The notes under the pieces: model-generated
The model's database searches: none
What the model saw: only the letters and a program-made list of their open reading frames with translations
What the model was told of the DNA's origin: nothing
DNA from: Chaunax sp. Z400
Taxonomy: Eukaryota; Chordata; Actinopteri; Lophiiformes; Chaunacidae
Assembly (NCBI GenBank): GCA_037577475.1
Contig: CM075189.1
Location: forward strand, 17,027,839-17,091,838
Length of the DNA: 64,000 nt
Reading direction: 5' to 3'
Made by a program: the position numbers and the translations under genes
In this document: piece after piece, positions 37,853 through 50,850 of the stretch
Numbering within the stretch: position 1 is the first letter of the stretch
How the letters are laid out: every line of letters starts with the position of its first letter

Positions 37853-38118
37853 CACCCTTCTAGTCTAACTGACCACTCAAAGTGCTTTACACCACAAGCC
37901 AGCATTCACCCATTCACACAAACATTCATACAATGGTGGCAGAAGCTGCCATGCAAGACGCCACCTGTTCACCAGGTAACCATTCACACACCATTCAACA
38001 CTCACACACCAATGGAACAGCTATTGGGAGCAAATTGGGGTGCAAGGAAACTTCGTCATGTTGGGGGGATCGAACCACCGACCCTCCAGTAAGTGGATGA
38101 GTGCTCTACCTATTGAGA
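37853..38118 (-). mobile_element. tRNA-derived SINE (family 2), minus strand
   Basis: On the minus strand the head near 38118 reads ctcaataggtagagcac (A-box region). The B box ggttcgatcc lies at 38067-38076. The body then has the complement of 'caccaggtaacc', 'gaagctgccatgcaagacgc' and 'aacattcatacaatggtggc', ending near 'gaccactcaaagtgctttac'. The A-to-B spacing and the body words fit a tRNA-derived SINE widespread in percomorph fish. It is distinct from family 1 (different head and body) and carries no coding frame. Confidence 0.75.
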
Positions 38119-38929
38119 AGGTTTTCGTATGGTGTTACACAAAGTTGCCAAGCAATTCAGTTCCTGCCGTTTGACCATTTCCTTTTCACACATAACTATA
38201 TTGTTATAGTCAGAGCATGTCTATCAAGCAATTTTACATACAGCAGCAACACCTATGCATACCGGCTGGAATCCAGGAGCAAAACGTGGAATCTGTGGCG
38301 ATATTCCAGCTGGCACACTGGTACCACTGAGGAAAAAGACTGGTTTGCCAGAGGTGAAGGGGGAGCGAACGTCACAACGGCGTGGGCCACAGCAAATGGC
38401 AGAACAGCAGACCCAATGGCAACACTGGTACATACATAACATAACACACATAACAATGACAGCGCTGGTGTATTTACTCTCTACCCCCGAAGGGGGAAAG
38501 AGAAGTTCTGCACTGCAGGTGTAAATTTGAGTTAATCTTGGGGTCAGGTATGCTAAAATTGAATAGTTTTGAACAAGTTGGAGTGAAAAAGTGATTATTC
38601 CAAGTGCAAACACCCAAAGGCAGATTTGAAAGTTGGCTGTCATAGAGAGAGAAGAGTTGTGTTAATTGTTTAAGTACGGGGAATTAAGGTTAACATTTTT
38701 CAGAGAGTCTTGTTAGGCATTCATTGTGTTGCACTCATTTGTACTGACAGTGACAGGAATGAATTATGTTGAGGATTAAAAAAAAGAGAGCTAGGGAGAA
38801 GTTCACACCTAGTTTACTTTCTCACCTTGGCAGAGCTGGTCAATCATTGCATGGAGTGAGTGTGAATGTCTGCCAGTTTCAGATATTCTGATGGTGTTTT
38901 CTACACTCCTGCTTCATACAGCAGCTGAA
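38119..38929. other. Unique DNA with a GC-richer patch at 38255-38520
   Basis: At 38255-38520 the sequence is noticeably GC-richer than its flanks and open in three frames (89-139 codons), on both strands. No domain is recognisable in any of them, and overlapping open frames on both strands argue for composition rather than coding. It could be part of a decayed transposon. Confidence 0.35.
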
Positions 38930-39190
38930 TGTTGTGATGACACAGTGACTAGACCTCTCCTTCCAGGAGCCTGATGGGTGAAGTTGATTCAGCTCACCTG
39001 CTCTTGTGTCTAGACTATATAAACTGGTGGGAGTCAGTCAGTCTTTCCTCCCCCCGCCTTCTGCACTTATTGGTTTTGATGCATTTAGTTTGTCTTTACC
39101 TTAAGTTCCCTTTTAGTTCTGTAAAATAAACATATTTTTAATTACAACTCACGTGTTCTCCCCTCCATCCTTGAAGCCATGACAATAGGC
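38930..39190 (+). mobile_element. LTR-like or element-end block with TATA and poly(A) signals
   Basis: The block has a TATA-like 'ctatataaact' near 39014-39024 and a polyadenylation-type 'aaaataaac' near 39123-39131. It ends 'ccttgaagccatgaca' (about 39170-39185). TATA and AATAAA about 110 bp apart in a short block fit a solo LTR or the end of a fish element. No internal retroviral or retrotransposon genes and no second LTR are visible in the window. Boundaries are estimated. Confidence 0.35.
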
Positions 39191-39984
39191 CTATGCCGTT
39201 TCGATGTAGGTGTAATCACAAAAGACCTAAAGCCCTTAAGACTTGCTTGTACCTTTTTAAGCAGAAGGTATCTTGTGTTGCTACATGAGCATTACTCTAA
39301 CTAGGGCACAGCATGAGGCCTTTTAAGTCTTACTACACCATACCTCAGGGGAACCTCAACACACACTGTTGCACAACATTTATAAAATGAAGCATGAGCC
39401 TGCTCATTTGGATTTGAGATGTTTTTTTATGGTGCGGTGGGGGGGGATTAAGGGATGAGGTTTGTCATGTCCTGCCTGTGGAGCTGCCGCATGCCCTGCT
39501 AGCTTCTGTGCCAATTAAACTGCATGTAATTCTAATGATAATAATGGATGAGAAGGAGTAAAACTGCTTTATCTCTCCCCAAGGTCTTGGAAAGATTTTA
39601 TTTGAAATATTCAAGGTCTGTCCTTATAAACGCACATCTGCTGGGAGATAAGAAGAGACGCTAAGTGTGACAGAAGCTATGAGATTTTTAAAAATAATTT
39701 TTTGTTGCATTCATAGAAAATCTTAACTTTCCCACATCAATTAAATGAATTAAATCAAATACAGAAATAGATCCTTTTTGTTATAAGCCCCTCCAGTCAT
39801 TCTGGCTGTATGAAAGGGTTGGATGGTTTATCTGTCTGTCTACCAACAATGCCTCCTACTGTTGCTGCACCCTGCCCATGACCTCACTGTGCATGACGGA
39901 TATCTTCCACAAGGCTTGGCTGATGTATTGCCACATCTACTAGTGAGCTAGTCACACACAAATGACAAAGAGAATCGAAGAGGA
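39191..39984. other. Unique DNA, no gene seen
   Basis: A short G-run at 39438-39447 is the only landmark. No frame with a domain. Confidence 0.4.
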
Positions 39985-40165
39985 AGAATCAGCTTTATTT
40001 GTCACATACTATTATACATGGTACAGTGTAGTGAAATTGGTTCTCTGCATTTGACCCATCCTTGAGGAGCAGTGAGCAGCCCTTTACGGCGCCCGGGGAG
40101 CAAACTGGGTTCAATATCTTGCTCAAGGATACAAGAAAGAGTTTACTGCAACATACCTGGTAGTG
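39985..40165. repeat. Dispersed teleost repeat with 'gcgcccggggagcaa' core
   Basis: Runs from 'agaatcagctttatttgtca' through 'ggttctctgcatttgaccca' and 'gaggagcagtgagcagcc' to 'cggcgcccggggagcaaact' and 'cttgctcaaggata'. I recognise this order as a common fish interspersed repeat. The class is not certain (SINE-like or non-autonomous DNA element). Confidence 0.55.
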
Positions 40166-41999
40166 GCAGGTCAGCAGGCTGTTGGAGGGTGCCATATTGC
40201 AGTGATAGCTTTAAATAGCTTTAAATAGCTTTATTAATTAATTAATAAAAAGAAATTGGGGCACTGTTTTTGCCTCTAACTGCAGTTCATTGTATGCCGA
40301 ACCTTGAGACTGTCCTTTGCCCAACTGAGCGAAAAAAAAGAAACTGACAGTGAGACTAACTGGTCTTGGCACAGCTTTTGAAATGAAAAACATACAGACA
40401 GGGTTATTCTCTTCACCCCGCCACAGTTGTTGACGTTTTGAGGAGGGCTGCTATGGGTGTTGTTAGTCATTTCCGTTTGTCAGTGGTGGAGACCAATGCT
40501 CTTTAAATCTAGAAATGTGCCCCAACACATTATTATGAAGATGGACAATATGATTAAGCTGTGCAAACACTCTGCAGGTGCTCTTACAAACTTGAGTGAC
40601 TTGTGATTACACACACTAGTCTGTACAGTGTTTAGAGTATACTGATGTCACGTTGACATTATTTAAGATGACCTCAAAGTTGATCTTGTAAAAATGACAT
40701 TTTACCCAATAGAAGATCTGATTTGCTGGCAATCCTACAAGGCAAGGACAAGGGAAAAACCTGCTCAAATCCTTTACTTTTGAAAAAATTCATAGCTGTC
40801 TGAAAATATGGCTCATCTCATCTCAGTAAACTGTGCTTTGGATTTACTAGAAATTGTACATCCATTATGATAATCCTGCCATTTAAGTCCTCAAATCAGC
40901 TTGAATTAAGCGTGAGCATTCCAGTGATGAAAATGTGTGTTATGAACTGGAATGGAACAATCACAAGCCACATCTGTGTGGCGATTTCTGGAAACCCACA
41001 TGGGAGTGTGATTTGTTACACATGGCCACGACAATTCAACCTGTATCATCTGTATCACAGACTGTGTGTTAACATACGGAGTGTTTGTCCAGTTATGGGA
41101 CTGCCTTTGAGTGACCCCATGGAAATAATGACCACAGCTTTGTTTTTCATTTGCTGTGGTTGCCACCCTGCTTTAAACTCAGGGTTGAAACACTGCCTCT
41201 GGATGTAGTTTTAAAGAAAAAAGACACTAGTCAGACACTTATTACTCCTCTGTTGTGTCATTGTTTCTGTATTACTGTGACTTTATTTTCCCTGCTTTGC
41301 TGAGAACTATATCTTCTCCCCACTGACCTGAAGGATTGTTTGCCCCACAATAATAATAAAGAGTTCTTAGGGTTTTAGTGTTTTGGATGTAGAAGACATG
41401 ACTGTATTACAAATTGTATGATGTAATATTTTTTAATTGGTGGCCATGCAACGATTGCACAAATTTGAAATAGAATGCAACACTAGAACAAGATTAGGGG
41501 TGTAGCAACATACTACACCAACACTGAGGATGACAAATACTTTAAAAAATGAAATACTGAAATTGTTTCCTTTTATCAGTTATGCTGGTTGCCTTTTCAC
41601 TATAAAGTGACAGAATTGAAAACAAAACCTTAACTGAAAAAGGAATCTTTGGCATTGAGACATCTGCATTTGAAAATGTTGTATTAGCACTGGAAAATAA
41701 AACACACATAAAAGTAGATAAGACAGAAATACAAAAAGACAAACAAGAATAAAACTAATTAAATAAAAATAAGATAAAAATAATTTTATTTTATTTCTGG
41801 TATTATAACGTCTTTCAATGACAACATTATTATTTTTCCTTCATGCTTCATGTCTGTCTTCTTTCTTTAGCAATGATAACTGACTTAGCTAATGTTGATA
41901 CATTTCCAAAGTTTCAGTTTTGTTTTTCATTAATTTAAAGCTGTAGTGTTGATAAGCATTGCATGATTTTTCCTCTGTTTTCCCCTTTTCCCCTGTCTG
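40166..41999. other. Unique DNA with a short 11-bp tandem repeat
   Basis: At 40207-40231 the unit 'tagctttaaa' recurs two to three times, followed by 'ttaattaattaat'. The 113-codon plus frame (40867-41208) is mirrored by a minus frame and shows no domain. Nothing else is recognised. Confidence 0.4.
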
Positions 42000-42316
42000 T
42001 GTCTGTCTGTGTCTCCAGGGTGGTGTCTCTATTTTTGGTGATTTTTTTAATCCGTTTGGTCGTCTGTGCCTGACTTCATCTCCTATGCTGCAGATTCACT
42101 CTTCTGTCTGTTCTCTGTGAGTTGTTCATTCAGTGAAAAATATTCCCACTTGCCTCTCTGCTCTTAGCCCAGCTACCCTCTCAGCCTTCCTTCATACATT
42201 TGGATATTCTGTCACTCAATTACCTCATTAAAATTTGTTAAACCTTTATTCCATCTCTGTGCTTATCTGAGTTCTGCATTTTTTGGGTCCAACTACTCTG
42301 AAAACTTAACAGACAC
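42000..42316 (+). mobile_element. LTR-like or element 3' end with 'ctgcat...gggtcc'
   Basis: Contains 'cctacttcatctcc'-like pyrimidine-rich sequence, 'tacctcattaaaatttgtta' (a polyadenylation-like signal region near 42225-42239), and the end 'gagttctgcattttttgggt' then 'cc'. The reverse complement of this end resembles the start of the block at 5650-6260, so the two may be opposite-strand relatives. No genes inside. Confidence 0.4.
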
Positions 42317-45300
42317 AGCTAGATGCTGCAAACTGATTTAGAAAAGAAACTGTCGTGCACCAAGTTGAGTTAATATTTTTCTGGGCTGTCTTTAGTGCAT
42401 CCAAGCCTTTCCAAACAAACCCACCATGTAATGCTCTTAAAGTGAAATAGTTACATAAATAAAAACAGAACATTTCAGAGGAAGGGCCTGCTGAGTATAA
42501 AACAATGAAATCAAATTGGAAACTCAATTTAAAATCCGTAACATTAAAACTCAAAACTTCATAACACTGCATCTGAGGATATCTGGTGTTCATTACAAGT
42601 GTTTTGCCTCCATCTGATTTCCACCTGTGCAACCTGATGCAGTCTTTAACACCAAGACTGTAAAACTGCTGGAGGCCCCAGTCACTGAACTGTATTTACT
42701 GATTATTCTGGGACCACTGCTGGCCTGAGGTGGGTAATTGCACGATGGGCTTCTATGCCTGCAGAGTTAGACAGAGGCCATGAGAGAAATGTTCACACAG
42801 TGGCGTTAATGAACGCCAGCAGGATGCCTCACAACTTTGATGGCAGGGAGCGATGCGGTGGTGACCTGCCTGCTTTGATAAGGGATTTAAAAAAAAAGTC
42901 TATCCTGAATGTTTACTGGAGTAAATAAAGTAAGCAGGGGTTTATCTTTCAGGATGCAGTCAGACTTCAAACTTGGATCACTGCCTTCTGGAAGAGAAAT
43001 CAGATTTGATTTGTGATCAGTTAAGGATTGTGTTGCTTGAGGCTGGCAGTTCTCCAAATGTAATTGAATTTGGCATCTTCTCCAAGGCTGTCAAATTGCT
43101 GTCAAATTAACTGAACTCCAAGCATATAAGACTATACTCACTATGACTTCAGTTTGTTTAGTGATGTGCATGCCAAAATTGAAGAAATCGCAGCAGGAAA
43201 ATCAGAAAACTTGAAGTGTTATGCAGTACAATCACCTTTTTATGATAGTTTCTCACTTCTCATTGTGGTTTTGTTTTCTTACTTTTCAAATTGTGACTGT
43301 TCAGAACACAACCTTACCTGACCCCTCATCCAAAGTGTTGAAAAGCCTGGCACATGCTGCCCCTCATGCTCTCCTTAGAGGATGCATGCTTGCAGGTTTA
43401 AGTAATTAAATTAGTAATTGGCATGCAGCACCAGTAGAGCCCTGAACACAAGTCATGACATGATATTGATGACAAAATGCAGGCAATGATATATAATAAT
43501 GGGTGGCAGTGAACTGTAAACACTGAGAAATTGTAAAATTGGTCACAAACCTGCCATTTATTCATACAAATATACCAAAAACAATAAGTCCTTAAAGTTA
43601 ACATAACAGCTGTTAAATTAGCTAACAATTTTTTTTTGGCTTCAGCATTTTAACAAGAAAACTAAAGAATGGACAAAAGTGGAAGTTCTTTCCAAAAGTT
43701 TTGTGTACTAAGGAAACACATTCTGCATAGCTCAACATTCCCCTCATAACCTGCAGACCAGCTTTGTCCACTGAGTGATTTTTCTTTCATGTAATCTACT
43801 TTGAAGGAGAAAAGGGCCGAGGCAAACTGCCACCTCTGCATTGTCTCTGTAGATATGAGGGGTCTTGTGGCCTTTGTCTTGTGAAAATGCTGAGTCAAGT
43901 TGATGAAAAGTGTCTTCCCGGAGGCCAAGGTGGCCTGTCCGGTCTCAAGGACTGGCCACTGTAAGAGGCTGTCATCTATAAAGACCTTGAATTAGGTTTT
44001 CACTTTGGGACTAGCCATTTTTAAGCGTATTCAAAATGATGATACATTACACACTGTATATGTTGCTTGCCTTTAACTTCTGGTTTGTTTTTCTTGTCCT
44101 CAACAAAAGATATAATTTCACCCTCAACAAGAACACTCAATCCAACATAATCAGGAAGCTGTCCTGTCTCCAGGAAGAAAAAATGTTGTTCATATCCAAC
44201 TATTATCAGCAAATACTTAACATTTTATTGGAAATATGCTAATAAAATTTTCAACATAACAACTATATGTTTTAATTGACTCGATCAGCAAATTGTTCGC
44301 TGCTAAAGCAAAATATCTATGCCAATATCCACAAAATGTCAGACTATCAACAATAAGCATACAATATCATGCTCAATGACTCAACTTAAAAAGGTCACAC
44401 CACACGTCCCATTATATACTTATTGATTCTTATCAATGAACTTGATTTTGTCCTAAATTTGAATAAAAAATCAATAAAAACATGCTTTATTTACCAGAAA
44501 TGTAAAAAAACAACAAAAGAAACAACAGTGACAGCGAATATTTACTTAAATATGTAAATAAAACATTTTGGTGGTGAACACAAAATGCTTTTTCTTTTTT
44601 TTACTTTGAGTGAAGCGATTAAATAAACTGACCTCCAAATTGAAGAACGCTTGTTAACAACTGTAATCACTCTAATACCTCAAAGCTCTAAATAGAAAAG
44701 CCATCCTGAACTCCTGTTTGTGCTCCAGAATATCAATTTAGCACTGACCCCTACAGTGCACATGTTCTGATGTCAGCCAGTGAGACAGATGGACTCTGTG
44801 AGTGGGGGTTGTTCAATTGAAGTAAACTAACCTGTGATTTGGGATTTGATGGTTGAAAGGATTGTTGGCTTGAGTCAGCGAGGAGCGAAGTTAACAGAGG
44901 CATGAACTGAAGGAGTAATAGACTGGAAGGATGGGAGCAGCTGGGTCCCCCTGTGGTCAACGAGAACCTCCAGAATTAGACCCACTCAGACAGGTTGAAG
45001 CGTCTCAGCTTTAACATAAAAACTGAAGAACGTTTGCTCTTCATGTACAGTGGTTGGACCCGCTTTCAGGCAAAACAAGCAAACATCCTCCTTTTTGTTG
45101 TTCCCAATAATCCCTATGCAGTTTGTGACACATTACTTTGTGTCACAAAGCAATGGCATTCACAGGCATTCACAGGAGCAAGGGTGACTAGACCTTTACT
45201 CTCCTTATCCTTTTTAATTTTTTTTTAGTCCTTATTTATCTTATTTATTTTTCCTCACTTTTATTCAAGTAAAAAGTTCATATTTTCCATGAAAATTTAA

Positions 45301-47930
45301 TGTTGTTTTGTCACAGGTGGCACATTGTTCCTCCTATCCAGTTTTTTTTTTTGTTATACAAGTGTTAATTCATTTTTACAACCCCTTTGGTCTGACTATT
45401 GTTTATCATCTGTTTCTGATTTGTGATCATTGACATTAAGTTGGTTATATTTCATATCTAATACTGCTTTTCCAGTAAAACCTTAAAAGGCCAAATTCTG
45501 TCTTTAACCTTTATTGAAAGTTTGTGTAGTTGGCTGAGCTTGTATGATGAGGAACATTGGTCGCTATGATGGCCCTTTATTTCAAAATTGCCTGGGTTAC
45601 CCTTTATAAGAAAGGATGTGATTTATCTAGATTTGAAGGTTTAAAAAAGTTAGAGTCATTTAAATGGAAGTGGAACAAAAATGCATTTTTTCTCAGGACG
45701 AATAGGCTTGTGACGTATGACATGACATTTACAGTGTTGTTTTGCTTTATAATATGAATAAATTATTTTATGACAATAATTGCCATGATTATTGCATTAT
45801 CATTTTTATTCATATGAAACATTGATATATCACATATGCCCATAAGAGGAAGAAACATTTGTGAAATAATTGCTTGTCATTGTATGGTCTGTCGTATTTT
45901 CATTTCCTCAGAAATACTTTGTGAAATAACATGAGACATCCTCTAAAGGCCAGAATGGTAATGATAAATTAAGCATCATAAAGGATGAGGAAAAATTAAA
46001 TGGGCTGGAAAATATAGCAGACATTACTTATGGAGCGTACTACCAGCGACAGTAATATGTAAAGAAAAATGTCACGCAGCTCAGATCTAATCATTGAAAT
46101 AGAGGTTAAGATCAGATGGAAAGGGAGAAACCAATGTGCCATACAACACATCTGAAAATGTGCCTAGGCTGTGTGATAAAATGGTTCGGAAAAGCAAATG
46201 AGGCAGAGTAACAACCATGTTAAGATGATCTTGATGTTGGATCCAACGAGCAGGAGAAACTATTATGTGTGGTTAAATGGTTTTGATGGATTCCCTCTTA
46301 CTCCACAACTTACCTTATTTTTGAGCAGGTGCACAATACATGGACACAGGCACCGCCAACACAGGCACATAACAGCATAAACAAACACACAGACACACAC
46401 CTGAGAGTCTCAGCTATGTGTGGGAGGGCAAACAATGTTATTATTCCAAATGTGGTGTAAATAAATCTAACCCACATGATTACATCAGATAGGACAAGCC
46501 AGGACATTTCAGGCACTTTACAAAAAATCAGGTTGGCAGTCCACAAACTGGAGTTGCATTACTTTAAATAGAAGTGCATTTTTCTATACTGTATAATGTT
46601 CTCATAGCCTTTTATAAAGACTTTAAAGCAAACACAGGCACAGCTACAGAATGCGCTGTCGATAATCTTATTGTTCTGAGAATTTCAGGTCATAATATCA
46701 TGATTCTTGTGTACTGACACAGTTCCAAGGCCCTCATGATGAAAGATTGGATATAACAATTTCATTGGCAATGCATCTGCTCTCATATGTGCTCTATCCT
46801 TGACACCTGATTTATGGATATTCTTTGACGGGAAAGTCTTTTGAAGGACCTCATAAATCACACTCAACATTTTATGAAAGACATAAAGTTTGAGGCCTCT
46901 TATAGGAAGACACCATGCACTCCCTCAGGCTCGTGCTACAGTATAAGCCTCTCTGTTCCAGACTGAGCTGTCCCCTTATTCTATTTTAAAAATTAATAAT
47001 GCATTATTTAAAATAATCAAAAATACTGTTATCAGTTCAGGCTTCATGTTGAGTGTTGATTTTTTATGTCTGCAAAAAAATGCACATGCAGCATATCGAT
47101 ACGAACTCCTTCATGAATATCCACTTTGCCATCTCAGATAGTCAGAGGTTTCCCTGTCATACAGTTCACTCCTGCAATCAAAGTTAATTATCGCGACGAG
47201 GATAGAATATTTGAGCTCCGTGCAACACACAGCATTTGTTCTAGCCCTTCATCTCTGTCCCTTCTCCTCACTGAACAGTTTGACGTGACCACCACGCAGG
47301 TGAGGACAATAACGTCACCTTCCAGTCCCAACGTATAGTGGTGGTGGCTACTTGAAAGGACAAGATGAAAAGCAATAGCATGATAATTAGTTTTAATGCT
47401 TGTTGGAGTGTATAATTTCCACTAAAAATAATCCTGATTAAGTTGCTTTTCATATGTACTTTAGGTCCCAAGACGCCCAAAAGTGTTTTCTGCTGATCGC
47501 AGTAGTTTTACGTAAATGATCTTTCAACGATCGTCGGGTAATAGGAACAAAAGAAAAGAAGGCAGGAGAAAACAGAAATGAGCTGCTGATAATGCAGCAG
47601 AGTCCCCTCAAGTAATTGTAACAACAACAACATAAAAAACGGTTAAACTCACAGCGGTTTGGAACCTAATGGCACAGGAAGGGGAGTGCAATGGGACTTG
47701 AAGGCAGACGAACAAAGATAAGATATTATAAGATATAATTGTAAAAGTTTCTCTTAAAGGGCTTGCAACAGCATTATGTAGATAGTTTGAACCTAGTCCA
47801 TAGTTTTCTACTTGACATGCTTGTGTTCCTTTACTACTTATCTGATAATGACCTATTTTCTGTTGCCGCTACGCTTGTTAAAATGTTCAAACGACGACTA
47901 AGTAACAATGACGTTGTAGATGTGAATGTA
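42317..47930. other. Unique 5.6-kb AT-rich stretch, no gene seen
   Basis: Frames up to 108 codons without domains. Composition is AT-rich throughout 43,400-46,000. A CA-rich degenerate stretch occurs at 46350-46405. No dispersed repeat is recognised with confidence. Confidence 0.4.
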
Positions 47931-47983
47931 CACTCAACAAAAATATAAATGCAATATAAATGCGTTTATATTTTTGTTAGATA
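47931..47983. mobile_element. Miniature Tc1 remnant: two terminal repeats joined into a palindrome
   Basis: The left arm cactcaacaaaaatataaat continues 'gcaa' (47931-47954), preceded by a TA at 47929-47930. The core aacaaaaatataaatgca (47937-47954) matches the reverse complement of tgcgtttatatttttgtt (47961-47978) at 17 of 18 positions, with only 6 bases between. The left arm matches the start of the Tc1 element at 57968-57991 at 19 of 24 positions. It therefore looks like an element whose whole interior is lost. Confidence 0.7.
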
Positions 47984-50544
47984 TTATATTTTATCTAGTT
48001 GATCTTTTTTTATTGTGTCATTGCATCTCATAAGCCTTACCAGGCTGGATTTTTACTTTTAACTGTGATACTTTACTCCTGTTAGCACTATGTTGTCAGC
48101 AAAGTGTGACACCTTAAGAAATCATGTTCCTCTTTTCTTCTTCTTTTACCTCGGCGCAAAGTTTAGAGGAGCTTCTAAATGTAAAGGGCCTACTACCAAA
48201 TTAATGGGGCATAAGATAAGATAAAATAGACTTATAAATAAAATTATTAAATTAAATAGACCTTTACAGACTCAGACTCAAACTTCATCATTACATCTGG
48301 CTCTTCATCATCATCAGTTTCAGCAGAGTCATCAGCCACCACCACCATCGATGTCTGGACTCCATGTAGGACATATCTTGCTGCTGCTCAGGGCAGATGC
48401 CCTTCGACCACTATTTCCCTGAGGTACATCTAACCACCAAAGTTTTCTGAAAGACTATTTATCTGCTGTAATAAACAAATTTTACTTCATTCATTTGTCT
48501 CTCCTGAGATAATGATACCAATATGATTTCAAATTCTAGAGCTAGATTTTCATTGTCAGGGAGTCATATCATGAGGGTCAAAGTATCATGGGTTTCAGAT
48601 TTAACTGGAGAAAATGTTCTACATTAGTTAATTTTTAAGTATTAATAAACCCAGGAAATCAGCTGTTTAATTTAAATAACTATGTACAATTAAAAGACAA
48701 ATGACCTCACAGGAAAGACAAAACAGAAAGATTCCACTTATGCTCTGAAATTCTTGACATAATCAATCTACTGTCATCTTTACACAGAACACTGTCACAA
48801 CACCCGTGTAAAAGCCTGGAGGCAAAACTCTATCAGGACTGATTTACAGCACACCTGCATCATTGGGCATTATTTGTTTGGAGCTTTATATTCTGCCAAC
48901 TCTCCTCCCAACCAGTCATTCCATCATGTCTTCCAAACTGCCACAACTCTATGATCAAAGGTAATAAGGAGGAATGAACTTCCCACAAGCTACTTTGCAC
49001 AAGTTCATTCAGTTTCTCATTTATCCAAGCTGCCATCTGGTAAATTGTCACTTCCTACCTGCTACTTGGCCAATGTACTGATCACGGCCATCCCAGAATC
49101 CCAACTGAATTCTGTGTGCACCTATAATCCATATACACTGCATGTTCTGCTGTGAATGGATGGCATGAGGAAAGTACTCTTCACCTCATTACATGATCTA
49201 TTGAAAACCCGAGAGCAAATGCAAGAGTTGGGTACTTAAAAGATGGCTGATATCCTTCCCCAATGTGCCTTTCTCCCATGAAAAGCGTCAAATCGGCAAG
49301 TCTAGTTTGTCACACTCACTCACATGCACATTTGATTCAGTGCAGCATTTGACTCTGTACACGATTGCAATCGCATATATACTGAGAGCCACTTCAAAAT
49401 GCTCGTCCCTCCGAGTTTGAAGTGCATCTGCATTCATACAAGTAGAAAATCAAGACTACATGAACAACAACGCAGATGTCAAACAAGACTAGGTGAAAAG
49501 CTAATGGCTGAACCGCCGCTGATCTATTTGAGAGAATGTGATCAATTTGTTACAGGGGTCAGTGGTGCCAATTATGTTTATTTCTGGATATAAATGGTCA
49601 TCTGGAGATCTCTGTGGTGGAGCCAGTAATATTTCTTGTTAAAGTGTATTGAAGGAGCAGATAGATTGACATGATTATGCTATGTTTGAATAAAAAAAAA
49701 GGTTATAAATGGAGCTGCTGCTTTTCACTTAAATGCTGTGGTGTTTCTGTTACTGTATTTCTAACTATTCTATCTCTTAACTCATCCTACTCTTCTGTGT
49801 CAGAGTGATTGTTATTTTACTTTGCAGTCTCTATCATGAACCAATTGAACTTAGGCTCATTCTGTGAGTGGGATTTGTCTCATAAGGTTTCTTTTGAGCC
49901 ATAACCTAAAACTGTTGATTTTTTTTTAAATTTCTTATTTTATTCTTTTATTTTATTTTTTTAATGAAACTCTCCCATCTCCCCTTTTGATATTTTGGGA
50001 ATTCTTTGCATTGTATTTATTTATTTAAATTTTCTCAGATATGCAATTAACAAGAATTACAATACGCAGGGACAACTTATTGATTCCACATCAGCAAGTC
50101 TTAAAACTTTAAGTTACTTTCCCACAATATGGAAAAGATGCCTGAGCACTAACTGTGGAGTAAGCTTTTGTTTTGCATGATAGTACTTGACTAAAGATAT
50201 TATTACTTATGCTAGTAAACACCTATTACTTTCTGCGAGAGGCCCCAGGCACATGAGAACATCAATCATTATCAGCTTAGTAATACAGTAGGATTTTGTT
50301 GGTAGGTTTTTCATGCTTGTTCAGGTTTGACATTGATGATGTAATTAGTCACTTTCTCATCAGTCTTGGCTAAGCTTTGAGACCTTTGCAGATGCTAAAA
50401 TGCTAACACGCCAAACTAAAGTGAAAATGGTGAACATTGTTAGACCTGTGTGGTATAAAAAAGACATTTTGTTTCAGTGAAAACAACAAACAATGAAGCG
50501 ATTAATAATCTTATAACACTTTCACACTTTCCCCTCCTCCTTCC
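47984..50544. other. Unique DNA, no gene seen
   Basis: AT-rich, with the low-complexity run 'ataagataagataaaataga' near 48211-48230. Frames of 60-64 codons only. No repeat family is recognised. Confidence 0.4.
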
Positions 50545-50850
50545 TTTCTAGCTGTGCCCAGGTGTTGCTTGTATGGGGTGATCACGAGGTGCACCTGGTC
50601 TGAGAGAAGTGCTCAAAAGCTCATGTTTCAGCATCAGAAGAGAGAAGCCTGTGGAGTGGGGACTGTTGGTCATGATGCCTCTTAGCCTGGGATTTGTCTT
50701 TAACTGTTGTGTTAATAATTTAGTGTCATTTTCATAATCTTTGTTAATAAATCCCATGGATTTGGTTCTTTTGAAGGTGTATTTCTGTTGTTAATTTGTG
50801 TCAGTCCTGGTAGATTGTCCGTCCGCCCCACAGGACCACTTAAGTGTAGT
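50545..50850 (+). mobile_element. Possible LTR-like or non-autonomous element end
   Basis: Starts near 'gctgtgcccaggtgttgctt', has 'gatcacgaggtgcacctggt', and carries 'tctttgttaataaatcccat' (an AATAAA signal near 50745-50750) followed by 'ggtagattgtccgtccg'. The arrangement resembles an RNA-polymerase-II terminal repeat of a fish element. No partner copy is seen in the window, so this is tentative. Confidence 0.35.

Noticed and set aside
38224..38643. 139-codon minus-strand frame overlapping 112- and 89-codon plus frames
   Set aside because: Open frames on both strands follow from the GC-richer composition; no recognisable protein. Kept only as an island worth checking.
40200..40255. Possible short tandem element with 'tagctttaaa' units
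   Set aside because: Only two to three units followed by a TTAA run; treated as low-complexity sequence.
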